Of a DNA stretch of 64,000 bases, positions 1 to 9,248 are shown one piece after another; the first letter of the stretch is position 1, and every line of letters starts with the position of its first letter. The position numbers were made by a program, and so were the translations under genes. Source of the DNA: Streptomyces sp. NBC_01439. GTDB taxonomy: Bacteria; Actinomycetota; Actinomycetes; Streptomycetales; Streptomycetaceae. Below the pieces are notes generated by a model. That model searched no databases, was not told the origin of the DNA, and was given only the letters and a program-made list of their open reading frames with translations. Location: positions 1,550,001-1,614,000 of the forward strand of contig NZ_CP109487.1 in the NCBI RefSeq assembly GCF_036227605.1. Direction: 5' to 3'.

Positions 1-3000
1 CGGAGGCGATTTCGCGGGCCACCCACCTGACCGCCTTCGGGTCATGCGGGAACGCGGTGAGCAGCACCCACCAAGCAAGTTCCCGCGATCCGGGAGTGCC
101 GGGGCGGCCTGGGGTACCCGACAGGATGTCCAGGCAGAGGTCTCGCACGGACTCATCGTCCCGGGCCGCTTCGCTGACCATCTCCACCGTGACAAGGTCC
201 CAGAACTCCCCTACCGAGTCCCGTTCGAGCAGGCTGAGCAACCGCTGACGATCGTTCTCATCCCAGGCGGGGGCTGAGGTCTCGCCCTGAAGCGCCCGGT
301 GCGCGCGCAGGGCGACGGCCCAGATGCCAACGGCTCCCTGGCGCAGGCCCCAGGAGATCAGCTCCGTCGTCCGGGGGTGGCCGGGCCAGCCGGTGACCAG
401 TGCTTCGAGTGCGGCTGCTTGGGTGCGGGTCTCGCTTCCTGAACGGATCACCAGGGCCAAGGCTTGGGCCACGTCCTCGGAGCCGCCCAAGCGTTGGGCA
501 ATAGCCTGAGCCGAGGCGTGCTTGACGTTGGAGGACGGATGCTCCAGAGCCCGCAGCAAGATTGCCTCAGCGTCCGGTACGGCGATGCCCCCGCGGCGCA
601 GCGCCCAGTACGCGCTCGGGTCGTCCGTGGTGGCTATGGCTTTGCGCGCGAACCATGGCAGCAGGATTCGACTCGCGGTCGTCCCGGTTAGGGCACCGGT
701 GAGGGCGGCGACTAGACGCGCCCTATGGGGCATCCAGGGGTGGCGTTCGACGCGGTCGCAGAGGATCCGGGCGAACCGTGCGGCATCGCGGGGAAGCATG
801 CGGACACCAGCTGCCAGAGCCTCTGCGACCAGCTCATGGCCGGCCATTTCCTCTGGTGAGTGCTCCGGCCCTGCGCTGGTGGCTGTCTGCAGCAGATCGG
901 CAACCTCGCCTGGGCGTCCCTGGCCGGCTAGTAGAGCAAGGAGCACATCGCGCCAGGAACGGCTACCGACTCTGGATCGGACGATTTCCCTCTGATGGGC
1001 CAGGGGTAGGGTCGTCAGGTGCTCAGCGGCGAGCTGTTCGGCGACGGCGCGGTGGATAAAACCCAAGGTACCGGCTCCCTGAGCGACCAGGATGCCGAGA
1101 TCGCCTTCGGCTGTCTCCATGATCTGCGGAGCCAGACGACGGGCATCTGCAGGGTCGTAGCCGAGCAGGTCGTCATCGCACAGTGCCCGGACCACGCTAG
1201 CGCGCCACACGCGGATGCCGGCAGCGGGCCCTGTCTCGGCCTGACGCAGTTCGTAGGCGACAGCGGCCAGAACCTGGCGGATTTCCCGGGTGTCCAGTGC
1301 GTTGCCGGATCGGCGCATATCCCGTCTGCGAATTGCAGGGTGCTGCTCGACCAGCACGTCGACCAGCCGTCGGTGGGCTTCCATACGCCGTGTTGGCAGC
1401 GGGCCATTCGACCACATCCCGGCCAGCATCAGCAGGAACAGCGGCACGGTAGCCAGGGTGCTCAAGTCGGCTACGGCCTTAACCTCATCCAGGAAACGGT
1501 GAGCGCTGTCTGTTTTGAGGCGTTGCGCGGCCTGGCTCGGGCCCTGAGGGTCTTCAGATGTAGTTAGCTCGGCCAAACCGGCCCTGGCGAAAGCGGCCCG
1601 AGCCATGCGCTGCTGCTGAGCTTCGGACAACAGAGCCAGGTTCCCCACCCGCCAGCCGGCCAGTGCCATTAGACGGCGCAGGGCATAGGGGCGGCTGGAA
1701 ACGATGGCAGCAACGTTGCGGCTGCGGATGAAATTTTCAAGGAGGGTCAGGGCAGGGTGGGCGCTGTCCTCGTCAGTCCATTCGTCCAAGCCGTCGACTA
1801 CCAACAGCAACCGGTCGTCGGCCAGGGCGCGTGCCACCAAGCCGTGCAGGTGCTGCGCTGAGTATCGAGTGAGCCAGGCCCGGACGGCGGACTCAATCGA
1901 CCGCTCCGCGTCCTCTTTGAGGTATTCGCAGAGGAATGAGAAGGGAAGCCACACCGGCAAACTCGAGCCGAACTTGCCGGCCAGGGCTGAGGAACGGGGT
2001 GACTCGTCCAACAGGTCGGACACGACGAAACGCAACAGTCTCGATTTGCCTGCACCGGGCCCGCCAACCACGACCGACAGATCACCGGCGGCCAGCCACT
2101 CGTCGCAGGCCCTGCGAGTGACGTCCGGTCCGCCCAGGTCCTCCTCGACTCGGTTGAGTTGGAGCATGCGGTCCACGGCGGGCACCTCGTCCCGCCCCTG
2201 CCAAGGAGGCTCGTTCCCGAATGTCTGCTCCCCTGGGAGTGCCGAGCCCTCGTCGCCATCTCTGAGTGGGCGGTGCCCGGCCGTGTGATCGTCCGCCTGA
2301 ATCTGATAGTCCTCAGTGTCCGGACGGCTGCCGACCGGGGAGTCCCCGCCGCTATCGGTGATGTCCAGCGTGATGTACTCAAGCGGTGCAGGCGCGTGCG
2401 TGGACATGGCCGGGTTCAGGAGCACTGCCCCGGTGTCCTGCAAGGCGAAGGATGCTCGATAGAGGCTGCGCAGGCGGGTACGCAGTTCACTAACGTCTTG
2501 ACCAGACAGCCTGTCTGCCAGCGCTTCCGCTGCCTCAGGGCCACAGAACCGGGCTACCCATGATCGACCGAAGAAGTCGTCAACCACCTCGGGCAGTTGG
2601 CGCAACTGCTCGCTGACCGACTCGCGTCCCCAAGGCTCAAGCCGGATCCCCTTCTGCTCCAGCCTGTCCGCCTGACGGTTGAGCTCTTCGGCCAGCTTGA
2701 TGGGACGCAGGGCGTGGGTGGTGGCATAGATGAATACTTCCGAGCGCTCGGCCCATGAACCTCTCAGGAACTTGTCGACCGCTTGGATAATTTTCGCCGG
2801 ACTCAGCGTCTTCACGTGCTTCGACTGAAGGGTCGTGTAACGACGCTCGGGATCTGTCGCGGAGCGCGCTTCGGTCTCGCGGGTGTTGCGGACGAACAGG
2901 TCAATGCCTTCTTGGCCCTGCCCTGGCGTGCCGTACAGCTCGGCGCACTCGGCCCGGCCGTTGCGTTCCGCAAGTCGCAAAAACAGGCGTTCCACATCCG

Positions 3001-3118
3001 GCCACGGAAGCTGATCCAATGGCAGGTAATCGGCCTTGGTGACAACGGGCGGCGCAACGCTGCCAGACGGAGGAACGTGCAGGCCGGGAGGAACCTTTCC
3101 CGACGACCGCACCACCAC
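1..3118 (-). CDS. Nuclease-NACHT STAND defence NTPase (3' end cut off by the window)
   Basis: Read in one open frame from the GTG at 3118 to the window edge, giving about 1,039 residues without the C-terminus. Residues about 30-190 look like an Mrr/PD-(D/E)XK nuclease: EGID (D73) followed by QSK (Q98, K100). Walker A GGPGAGKS lies near residues 352-359 and the Walker B stretch LLLVVDGLDE near 435-444, typical of NACHT/STAND NTPases. The rest is alpha-helical, HEAT-like and Leu/Ala-rich, as expected for a sensor domain. Such fusions are known among bacterial bNACHT/Avs-type antiphage proteins, in which the sensor triggers oligomerisation and the N-terminal nuclease cuts DNA. The start is chosen for GGGAAAG six bases upstream; GTG 3136 is also possible, and an in-frame stop at 3161-3163 caps the frame. 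It diverges from the restriction operon. The frame and the NTPase motifs are certain; the trigger is unknown. Confidence 0.85.
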   Translation of the reverse strand, partial: MVVRSSGKVPPGLHVPPSGSVAPPVVTKADYLPLDQLPWPDVERLFLRLAERNGRAECAELYGTPGQGQEGIDLFVRNTRETEARSATDPERRYTTLQSKHVKTLSPAKIIQAVDKFLRGSWAERSEVFIYATTHALRPIKLAEELNRQADRLEQKGIRLEPWGRESVSEQLRQLPEVVDDFFGRSWVARFCGPEAAEALADRLSGQDVSELRTRLRSLYRASFALQDTGAVLLNPAMSTHAPAPLEYITLDITDSGGDSPVGSRPDTEDYQIQADDHTAGHRPLRDGDEGSALPGEQTFGNEPPWQGRDEVPAVDRMLQLNRVEEDLGGPDVTRRACDEWLAAGDLSVVVGGPGAGKSRLLRFVVSDLLDESPRSSALAGKFGSSLPVWLPFSFLCEYLKEDAERSIESAVRAWLTRYSAQHLHGLVARALADDRLLLVVDGLDEWTDEDSAHPALTLLENFIRSRNVAAIVSSRPYALRRLMALAGWRVGNLALLSEAQQQRMARAAFARAGLAELTTSEDPQGPSQAAQRLKTDSAHRFLDEVKAVADLSTLATVPLFLLMLAGMWSNGPLPTRRMEAHRRLVDVLVEQHPAIRRRDMRRSGNALDTREIRQVLAAVAYELRQAETGPAAGIRVWRASVVRALCDDDLLGYDPADARRLAPQIMETAEGDLGILVAQGAGTLGFIHRAVAEQLAAEHLTTLPLAHQREIVRSRVGSRSWRDVLLALLAGQGRPGEVADLLQTATSAGPEHSPEEMAGHELVAEALAAGVRMLPRDAARFARILCDRVERHPWMPHRARLVAALTGALTGTTASRILLPWFARKAIATTDDPSAYWALRRGGIAVPDAEAILLRALEHPSSNVKHASAQAIAQRLGGSEDVAQALALVIRSGSETRTQAAALEALVTGWPGHPRTTELISWGLRQGAVGIWAVALRAHRALQGETSAPAWDENDRQRLLSLLERDSVGEFWDLVTVEMVSEAARDDESVRDLCLDILSGTPGRPGTPGSRELAWWVLLTAFPHDPKAVRWVAREIAS

Positions 3119-3250
3119 ACCGCTCTTTCCCGCCACGATCAGTATCTTCGCACGATGCCCTCAACGACACACGCGAAAAGCGTGGGTCGCACTGCGGGCG
3201 CGTACAGCATCGGTGACACCAGGATCGACGAGCCCGCCGACGCACCGGCA

Positions 3251-3313
3251 TCACCCGTGGCGAGACGGGGCAGCCGGACATGGCGACGGAGGCATCGTCA
3301 AGGTATGTGCCAT
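3251..3313 (-). CDS. Possible 20-codon leader peptide upstream of the NACHT gene
   Basis: On the minus strand a near-perfect Shine-Dalgarno sequence AAGGAGGT (3324-3317) sits three bases before ATG 3313, which opens 20 codons (starting MAHTLTMPP) and ends at TGA 3253-3251. It lies in the same reading frame as the NACHT gene but is separated from it by this stop and a second stop at 3163-3161. It could be a leader peptide controlling the NACHT mRNA, or the original start of that gene now disconnected by nonsense changes. No homologue is recognised. Confidence 0.3.
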   Translation of the reverse strand: MAHTLTMPPSPCPAAPSRHG

Positions 3314-3335
3314 CGCACCTCCTTCTTAGAGGTTC

Positions 3336-3366
3336 CCTCAGGTCGGACCCAAGGCCGAACCTGAGG
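3336..3366. promoter_or_regulatory. Inverted repeat in the divergent defence promoter region
   Basis: CCTCAGGT (3336-3343) and ACCTGAGG (3359-3366) form a perfect 8-bp inverted repeat with a 15-base spacer; the similarity extends weakly inwards (CGG/CCG). It lies between the divergent NACHT and HsdR genes and upstream of both, so an operator for a shared regulator is more likely than a terminator. No regulator gene is adjacent. Confidence 0.4.
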
Positions 3367-3437
3367 CGATAGATTTGGGGTGCTTGATCGACACCGTGCC
3401 ACGGTCGCCGGTAACGCTGACGAAGAGTGAAGGGAAC

Positions 3438-6338
3438 GTGGGCCGAGTGCACCAGGTGGCTGCCGAGGAAGCCCTGGCGGAGCTGGCCGCCGCTTCCGCA
3501 AACTTCGGCTTTCTGCTGCCGCTGGAGCCCCTCCTACTGCTGTACGGCGCGGGTGCTGAGGCCGACGCGCACGACCGCCCGAAACGGTCCCTCGCTCAGG
3601 CCCGGCAGTTCGCGGAGGTGCTTACTGCGGAGTCTGTCCGGCTGCTCGGCTCGGATTCCGCCGACGGCCCGGTGCACCACGTGCTGGCCGAACTGCGCCG
3701 CTCCGGCAACCCCGCACCGGACCGCGAGACGGCAGCGGATGACCGGTCCCGTGCCCAGCGCTTCGTACGCCACTGCTTCGAGCTGGGCGTCTGGTACTTC
3801 CGACTACGGACCGGAGTGCGTGACGAGCTCTCCTTCGTCCCGCCGGCCGAATGGGACCGCACCCCGGCGAGCCCACCGCGCCGACAGGTGGCCAGATCGG
3901 GGCCGGTGGCCGACCTGGCCATCTGGGTCGCCCTGCTCGACGAGTACGTCCCCATATTGCGGCGGACTTTCGACCGGCGTACGCCCGCCGAGACAGCCAC
4001 CCGCGCGTCCCTGAAGGCACGTTCAGCCCTCCTGGAGACAAAGTGGCGCGTCGCGGACCTGCTGGCCGAGGCAGGGTGGACCGTACAGCATGATTCGGAG
4101 ACGCCGCACGAGCTACCGGTACGGGGGGTCGCCGTGCGGGGCACGGCGCACCCGGACCGGGCGGCAGGACCGGACTACGTTCTCCACATCGATGGCCAAC
4201 CGGTGGGCACCGTCGAGGTGCGCCCCCGCAGCGAGGACCTGCGCGCGGCGATGGCCCGGACCCGTGAGGCCGGCACCCCGTCGACGGCGTCCGCAGAGCG
4301 ACGGATGCCCTACACATACGTCACCGACGGCGTCCGGGTAGTGTTCCGGAACGGGGACGACCCCGAGCCGCGCCCGCGGGAGGTCTTCACCTTCCACCAG
4401 CCGGATACCGTGGCCCGCTGGCTGCGCGAAGCCGCGACCGACCCCCAGGCGCCAACGTTTCAGGGCCGCCTGCGCCACCGTCTTCCGGACCTCAGTGCTG
4501 ACGGCTACTCCCGGGGCTCCCTCGGGTCGGTGCAGTACGACGCGGTGCGGGCGTTCGAGAGTTCGCTGCGTCGGGGCGAGCGCCGGGCCATGGCCCAGAT
4601 CGCTGTTGGGGGCGGCCGGACGGTCACGGCCGTCACCGCGGCCCACCGTCTGCTGCGGCACGCCCGAGCCCGCCGGATCCTCTTCCTGGTCGACCGGGTG
4701 GAGCTCGAAAACCAGGCGCTGGCGACCTTCGCGGCGTACTCCGGCCCCGGCAACGATGGCCGGAAGTTCACCGAGTTGTACCGGGTCGAGCGGTTGGGCC
4801 CGGACGCCGTGCCGACCCTGGGGGTCATCGTGAGCACCGTGCCGCGGCTCCACAATGCCCTGTCCAGGGGTAATCCAGCGTCCGGAATCCTCTACCGGCC
4901 CGATCTGCCCCCCGAGTTCTTCGACCTCGTCATCGCCGACGACTGCCACCGGTCCGTCTCCGCCCAATGGCGTGCGCTGTTCCACTACTTCGACGCCCCG
5001 GTGCTCGGCCTGACGGCCGCCCCGACGGAGCGGGCGCTGGAAGTCTTCCAGGGCAATCTCATCAGCTCCTACACTTTCGAGGATGCCGTCGCCGACGGCC
5101 GAGCCGTGGACATCACCATCTACCGAATTGGCGACCTCCCCACGCGACCGGAGCGGACGGCCGACACCCTGGAGGAGGAGTTCGACCTCGACGTCGAGGC
5201 ACCCCCCGCGCACCGTCGCTCCGTGGTGAGCGGCAAGGCGCTTCACGCCGCGCTGACGGCGTTCAAAGAGGGGCTGCCGTCGATGTTCCCCGAGCGGGCG
5301 AGGCTCGGTTCCGGGGACGTGGCGCTGCCCAAGACCGTCGTCTACGCGGCCAACGACCAGCATGCGGACGAGGTAGTCGACGCGGTGCGCGCGGTCTTCG
5401 GGCAGGGGCCTGGCCTTTGTCAGAAAGTGACGCTCAAAGGCGGATCACCGTACCGGCTGCTCTCTCAGTTCCGTAACACCGTCGAACTGCGAGTCATCGT
5501 GGTGGTGGACCTGCTTACCGGGACGGACATCGCCCCCGTCGAATGCCTGCTGTTCCTGCGGGACGTCAAGTCCTCATATCGCTACTTCCAGATGCTCGCG
5601 GTCGGGACGCGCCCCATCGCGTCGGCGGCACTGAGGGCGGTCACCCCCGGCGCGTCGGCCAAGACCCACTGCGTGGTCGTGGATCCGGTCGACGTCGCAC
5701 GACACCATGCCGTTCAACCTTCCACGACGCGGAAGCGGGGGCGAGGGAAGGACGCGGACGAGGCCCCGGCCGCGGCTGCAACAATCGACGACGCCGAGGT
5801 CATGGAGCGTTGGCGGTCCTTCCTCCGGGCGGGCAACGACTCGGTGCAGGAGCTGATTACCGGCACAGTGGGCCTGGCTGAGGGGGGCGTCCGGAGGCTT
5901 CAATCGTGGGCCGAGTCTCTGGCGCGGCCGCCCCACGGCCTGACGGCGGAGCGGATCTGGAGCGCGTACGAACGCGCCGGTGTCTCTGTGTCGGATCCCC
6001 GTCGGCCGCGGACACCGAAGGGGCCCGTGGACCTCCTTGCCCTCGCCCGGTACGAAGCGGGCCTGGAGCCGCAACCGCGCGCCTACCGCGACCAGGTCTT
6101 CGACCGGCTCGACGCGTGGATCGACCACCAGGAGCGCCGGGGACGGTCCTTCGACTCCGACCAGGTCTGGTGGATGGAGCACATCGCGGACGGCACGGCG
6201 GCCGGCGGGAACTTCGCCGCCGCATCTCTCGACGCCGTTCCGTTCACCCTCAGGGGCGGGACGTCGGGCTTCCTGTGTGCCTTCGGGGAGCAGGGGGCGG
6301 TCCGCCTGCTGGACGAGTTGCGGAGCGTGCTGGCGTGA
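3438..6338 (+). CDS. Type I restriction subunit R (HsdR-like) with altered catalytic motifs
   Basis: 966 residues with the layout of type I R subunits: N-terminal nuclease region, SF2 helicase core, and the usual C-terminal tail (WIDHQ, QVWWMEHIADG, LDELRSVL). Catalytic signatures are replaced. The nuclease D-x13-E-x-K reads D246, E260-V-R262. Walker A, normally ATGTGKT, reads AVGGGRT with R394 instead of Lys. Motif II reads DDCH (501-504) instead of DECH. TATP reads TAAP. The motif VI sequence QMxGRGTR reads QMLAVGTR (718-725). The frame is otherwise undamaged and long, so this is not simple decay; it looks like a retained but catalytically silent translocase. The start is uncertain: TTG 3375, GTG 3396, GTG 3438 and GTG 3447 are in frame, and 3438 follows AAGGGA closely. 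The stop overlaps the next start (GTGA). Confidence 0.88.
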   Translation: MGRVHQVAAEEALAELAAASANFGFLLPLEPLLLLYGAGAEADAHDRPKRSLAQARQFAEVLTAESVRLLGSDSADGPVHHVLAELRRSGNPAPDRETAADDRSRAQRFVRHCFELGVWYFRLRTGVRDELSFVPPAEWDRTPASPPRRQVARSGPVADLAIWVALLDEYVPILRRTFDRRTPAETATRASLKARSALLETKWRVADLLAEAGWTVQHDSETPHELPVRGVAVRGTAHPDRAAGPDYVLHIDGQPVGTVEVRPRSEDLRAAMARTREAGTPSTASAERRMPYTYVTDGVRVVFRNGDDPEPRPREVFTFHQPDTVARWLREAATDPQAPTFQGRLRHRLPDLSADGYSRGSLGSVQYDAVRAFESSLRRGERRAMAQIAVGGGRTVTAVTAAHRLLRHARARRILFLVDRVELENQALATFAAYSGPGNDGRKFTELYRVERLGPDAVPTLGVIVSTVPRLHNALSRGNPASGILYRPDLPPEFFDLVIADDCHRSVSAQWRALFHYFDAPVLGLTAAPTERALEVFQGNLISSYTFEDAVADGRAVDITIYRIGDLPTRPERTADTLEEEFDLDVEAPPAHRRSVVSGKALHAALTAFKEGLPSMFPERARLGSGDVALPKTVVYAANDQHADEVVDAVRAVFGQGPGLCQKVTLKGGSPYRLLSQFRNTVELRVIVVVDLLTGTDIAPVECLLFLRDVKSSYRYFQMLAVGTRPIASAALRAVTPGASAKTHCVVVDPVDVARHHAVQPSTTRKRGRGKDADEAPAAAATIDDAEVMERWRSFLRAGNDSVQELITGTVGLAEGGVRRLQSWAESLARPPHGLTAERIWSAYERAGVSVSDPRRPRTPKGPVDLLALARYEAGLEPQPRAYRDQVFDRLDAWIDHQERRGRSFDSDQVWWMEHIADGTAAGGNFAAASLDAVPFTLRGGTSGFLCAFGEQGAVRLLDELRSVLA

Positions 6339-9238
6339 GGGCGGGACTGCCGCCCCGCTGGACCGAGGTTCCGCTGGGCGAGCTGCTGCGCGAGCCGCTG
6401 GCGGCGGGCCGGTCCGGTCAGGCCGTCCCGGGAGGAGTGCCCGTACTCAGCCTGCCCGCGCTGCGGTCGGCGACGGCCGACCTCGCCCAGTCCCAGGAGG
6501 GTCCGTGGGCCTCGGCAGCGGAAGCGGCCGACCATCTAATCCGGCCCGGCGACATCCTGATGAGCCGCAACGGCGGGCCGGGGATGCGGATCGGGCGGGC
6601 CGCCCTGGTCCGCGAGACCACCGGGCCCACGACGTACCCCGCCACCATGGTGCGGGTGAGAGTCGACGAGCGGCTGATCGACCCCGAGTACCTGGTGTTG
6701 GCGTGGGAGTCCCGCGTCGTACTGCGCCAGATCGAGTCGTCCGTACGTCAGGGCGTCGGCCTGGGTCACATCGCGGCGCGGGATCTCGAACGGGTTCGGT
6801 TGCCGCTGCCCCCACTGTTCGAGCAGGAGCGGATCAAGACCTCTCTCGCCTTCTGGCTCGCCCGGGTCGACGAGGAGGAAGCCGCCGTCCGCGACATCCT
6901 GCGGCGGGTGGAAGACCTCCGCACCCTCGTGATCGACCAGGGTGTCCTCGGCCGCACCACGACCGCGCCGCACACGGACCCGGAGCACTCCGCGGCCACG
7001 CACCGCGCCCCCCTGCCCGCCATCCCCGTGGGATGGCGCTGGGTTGCCCTCGGCGAGCTGGCCGAAGTCGTACGCGGGCCCGTGGCGAACAGCCGGCGGG
7101 CCGACGATCCGCACGAGGTCGAGGTGGGCTCCCTGCGCCCGGCCGAGCTCCGGGGCGAGCGCTGGGCACACGAGCAGATGCCGACGGTGCGCCTGGACGC
7201 CCGTAGAGCGGAGGCGACCCGGTTGAGCCCCGGGGACGTCCTATATGTACTGAGCGGACAGCCCGACAGCCTCGGCCTCGCCCGGGTGTGGGAACAGGAC
7301 TCCTCCCACCGCACGTACGTACCGAACCACCACTTGGCACGGGTCCGTATGACCGGGGACGCCCTGCACCCCCGGCTGCTCGCCCTGTATGCGAACGGGC
7401 CCGGCCGAAGCTGGCTACGGGACGCCGCACGGAGCACAGCTGGCCTAGCCTCCCTGGGCCTCGACCAGCTGCGGCAGACCCCCGTACCCGTGCCTCCACT
7501 CGCCGAACAGGGCACGCTCCTTGCCTTCTTGGAGGCGTGGAACAGCGGACTCACCTCCGTTACGGCCTCGGCCGAGGAGGCCCTGGCAATGGCGGACCCG
7601 CTGCGCGACGGCTGTCGGGAGCAGGTCCTCGCGGGCAGGCTGCCCCACGGCGCAGCGCCGAGCAGCGAGAACGACGTACAACTCGAGGGAGCAGTGACCG
7701 TGCCTCCGACGACGCCCACCCGACGGCCTGTCAACCGACCTTCCGAGGTGGAGCGCCGAGCTGAGCACCTCTGGTCCTCCTTCCCGCCACTGAGCAACGA
7801 CGGCCTAACAGCCCTGGAGTACGGCGAGCAGGTGACGTACCTGCTCTTCCTCAAGGCAGCGCAGGAGTTGCGGCACCGGCCCCTCAACCGCGTCGATGTC
7901 CTGGGGCGCGACGCCTGGGACGAGCTCGCGCTGCACAAGGGCATGAAACTGATCCAGTACTACGACGCCCTCCTGGCGGAGCTTGGCGAGCGTGGCGGCG
8001 CGGTCGGCCGCATCTTCCACAAGGCCCAGAACCGCCTGCGCCGCCCGCTGCACCTCCAGAACCTGATCCAACAGGTCAGGGAGGGGCTCTCGTGGTGGGA
8101 CGAACGGCCGGAGTGGCGGGCCCCGGTCTTCGACGCGTTCCTCGCCCGATGCGCTCAAGACCACCGGACCGCCGCAGGCCAGTACTTCACCCACCGGGAT
8201 CTGATCGACGCCATCGTCGCGTGCTGCCGTCCGACCGTCGAGGACACGATCGTGGACCCGGCCGCAGGCACCGGGGGATTTCTGGTGCGGTCCTTCGAGC
8301 ACATCGCCCGACACCTCCCGCCGGGCGTCCCGCCCGCCCAGCGGGAACAGCTTTCCCACGGCGCGATCCGCGGGACGGAACTGGTGGACGCGACGGCGCG
8401 CCTCGCCACCATGAACCTGTTCTTGCACGGCGTCGAGCGCCTCGATAGCAACCCGGCGGCCATCGAGGTCCAGGACTCCCTCACCGTGAGTCCTCGCCGC
8501 CAGGCAACCCTCGTCCTCGCCGATCCGCCACTGGGGCAGCGACGCTGGGTGCCCCCGTCCACCGGCGCGCCCGACCTCCCTGGCGCTGAGGAGCTCGCCC
8601 TCGCCCGGCCGGACTTCTGGGCAGCCACCAGCCACCAGCAGCTCAACTTCGTCCAGCACGTCTACACCCTGCTGGAGATCGGCGGCCGGGCAGCCGTCGT
8701 CGTACCGGACGGCGTCCTCTTCATGAAGGGCGCCGGGGAACGGGTACGGAGACAGCTGCTGAAACAGTGCGACGTGCACACCCTGCTCCGCCTCCCCATC
8801 GGGTTCTCCGGAGGCTACTCGGGGGTAGAGCTCAACGTCCTGTTCTTCGAGAAGGCCGCGGCCCGCCCCGACGGATCGCCAGCGACTCGCCACCTCTGGG
8901 TCTACGACGCGCGGACCGGACACACGGCCGTCGCCGATTCCTCGGAAGGCTCCGGTCTCGACGCATTCGTCGCTGCCTACCGGCCCGGGCACCCGCCCGA
9001 CTCCCGCGCCGCGTCGCGGGACTTCAAGCCCTACTCCGTCGACGCGCTCCTTGCCAGACCCGACGTCAACCTCGACCTCGGCGCCGACCTGGGTGAGGCG
9101 GAGCCGGGAGACGCTCCAGAGCCGCATCTGATCGCCCAGCAGATCTCCGGGCGGTTGGAGGACACCTGGCGACGGTTCGCCAGGCTTGCGGAGGAGCTCA
9201 CCCCGCCGCGCGATGCCCGTACGTTCCGGTCCGGCTGA
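6335..9238 (+). CDS. HsdS-HsdM fusion: specificity plus N6-methylase-like protein
   Basis: 967 residues starting at a GTG that overlaps the hsdR stop. Residues 1-440 are an HsdS-like specificity subunit with two target-recognition halves, each opening with the typical pattern (PPRWTEVPLGELL and VGWRWVALGELAEVV) and ending in a helical spacer (LPPLFEQ, VPPLAEQ). From about residue 470 an HsdM-like methylase follows, with its helical N-domain (LEYGEQVTYLLFLK), SAM motif DPAAGTGGFL (from D641) and the VVVPDGVLF region. Motif IV, normally NPPF/NPPY, reads DPPL (730-733), so the residues that flip and hold adenine are changed; methylation is doubtful although SAM binding may persist. S-before-M fusion in one chain is unusual, since type I systems normally use separate M and S genes. 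Likely recognises a bipartite DNA site. Confidence 0.88.
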   Translation: MRAGLPPRWTEVPLGELLREPLAAGRSGQAVPGGVPVLSLPALRSATADLAQSQEGPWASAAEAADHLIRPGDILMSRNGGPGMRIGRAALVRETTGPTTYPATMVRVRVDERLIDPEYLVLAWESRVVLRQIESSVRQGVGLGHIAARDLERVRLPLPPLFEQERIKTSLAFWLARVDEEEAAVRDILRRVEDLRTLVIDQGVLGRTTTAPHTDPEHSAATHRAPLPAIPVGWRWVALGELAEVVRGPVANSRRADDPHEVEVGSLRPAELRGERWAHEQMPTVRLDARRAEATRLSPGDVLYVLSGQPDSLGLARVWEQDSSHRTYVPNHHLARVRMTGDALHPRLLALYANGPGRSWLRDAARSTAGLASLGLDQLRQTPVPVPPLAEQGTLLAFLEAWNSGLTSVTASAEEALAMADPLRDGCREQVLAGRLPHGAAPSSENDVQLEGAVTVPPTTPTRRPVNRPSEVERRAEHLWSSFPPLSNDGLTALEYGEQVTYLLFLKAAQELRHRPLNRVDVLGRDAWDELALHKGMKLIQYYDALLAELGERGGAVGRIFHKAQNRLRRPLHLQNLIQQVREGLSWWDERPEWRAPVFDAFLARCAQDHRTAAGQYFTHRDLIDAIVACCRPTVEDTIVDPAAGTGGFLVRSFEHIARHLPPGVPPAQREQLSHGAIRGTELVDATARLATMNLFLHGVERLDSNPAAIEVQDSLTVSPRRQATLVLADPPLGQRRWVPPSTGAPDLPGAEELALARPDFWAATSHQQLNFVQHVYTLLEIGGRAAVVVPDGVLFMKGAGERVRRQLLKQCDVHTLLRLPIGFSGGYSGVELNVLFFEKAAARPDGSPATRHLWVYDARTGHTAVADSSEGSGLDAFVAAYRPGHPPDSRAASRDFKPYSVDALLARPDVNLDLGADLGEAEPGDAPEPHLIAQQISGRLEDTWRRFARLAEELTPPRDARTFRSG

Positions 9239-9248
9239 GGGGGATCCG

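Noticed and set aside
1019..1567. Plus-strand frames over 44-2563
   Set aside because: They overlap the continuous minus-strand NACHT frame, which has recognisable motifs throughout.
3375..3437. TTG 3375 as the start of HsdR
   Set aside because: No ribosome binding site and no family resemblance for the first residues; GTG 3438 after AAGGGA is preferred, though not proven.
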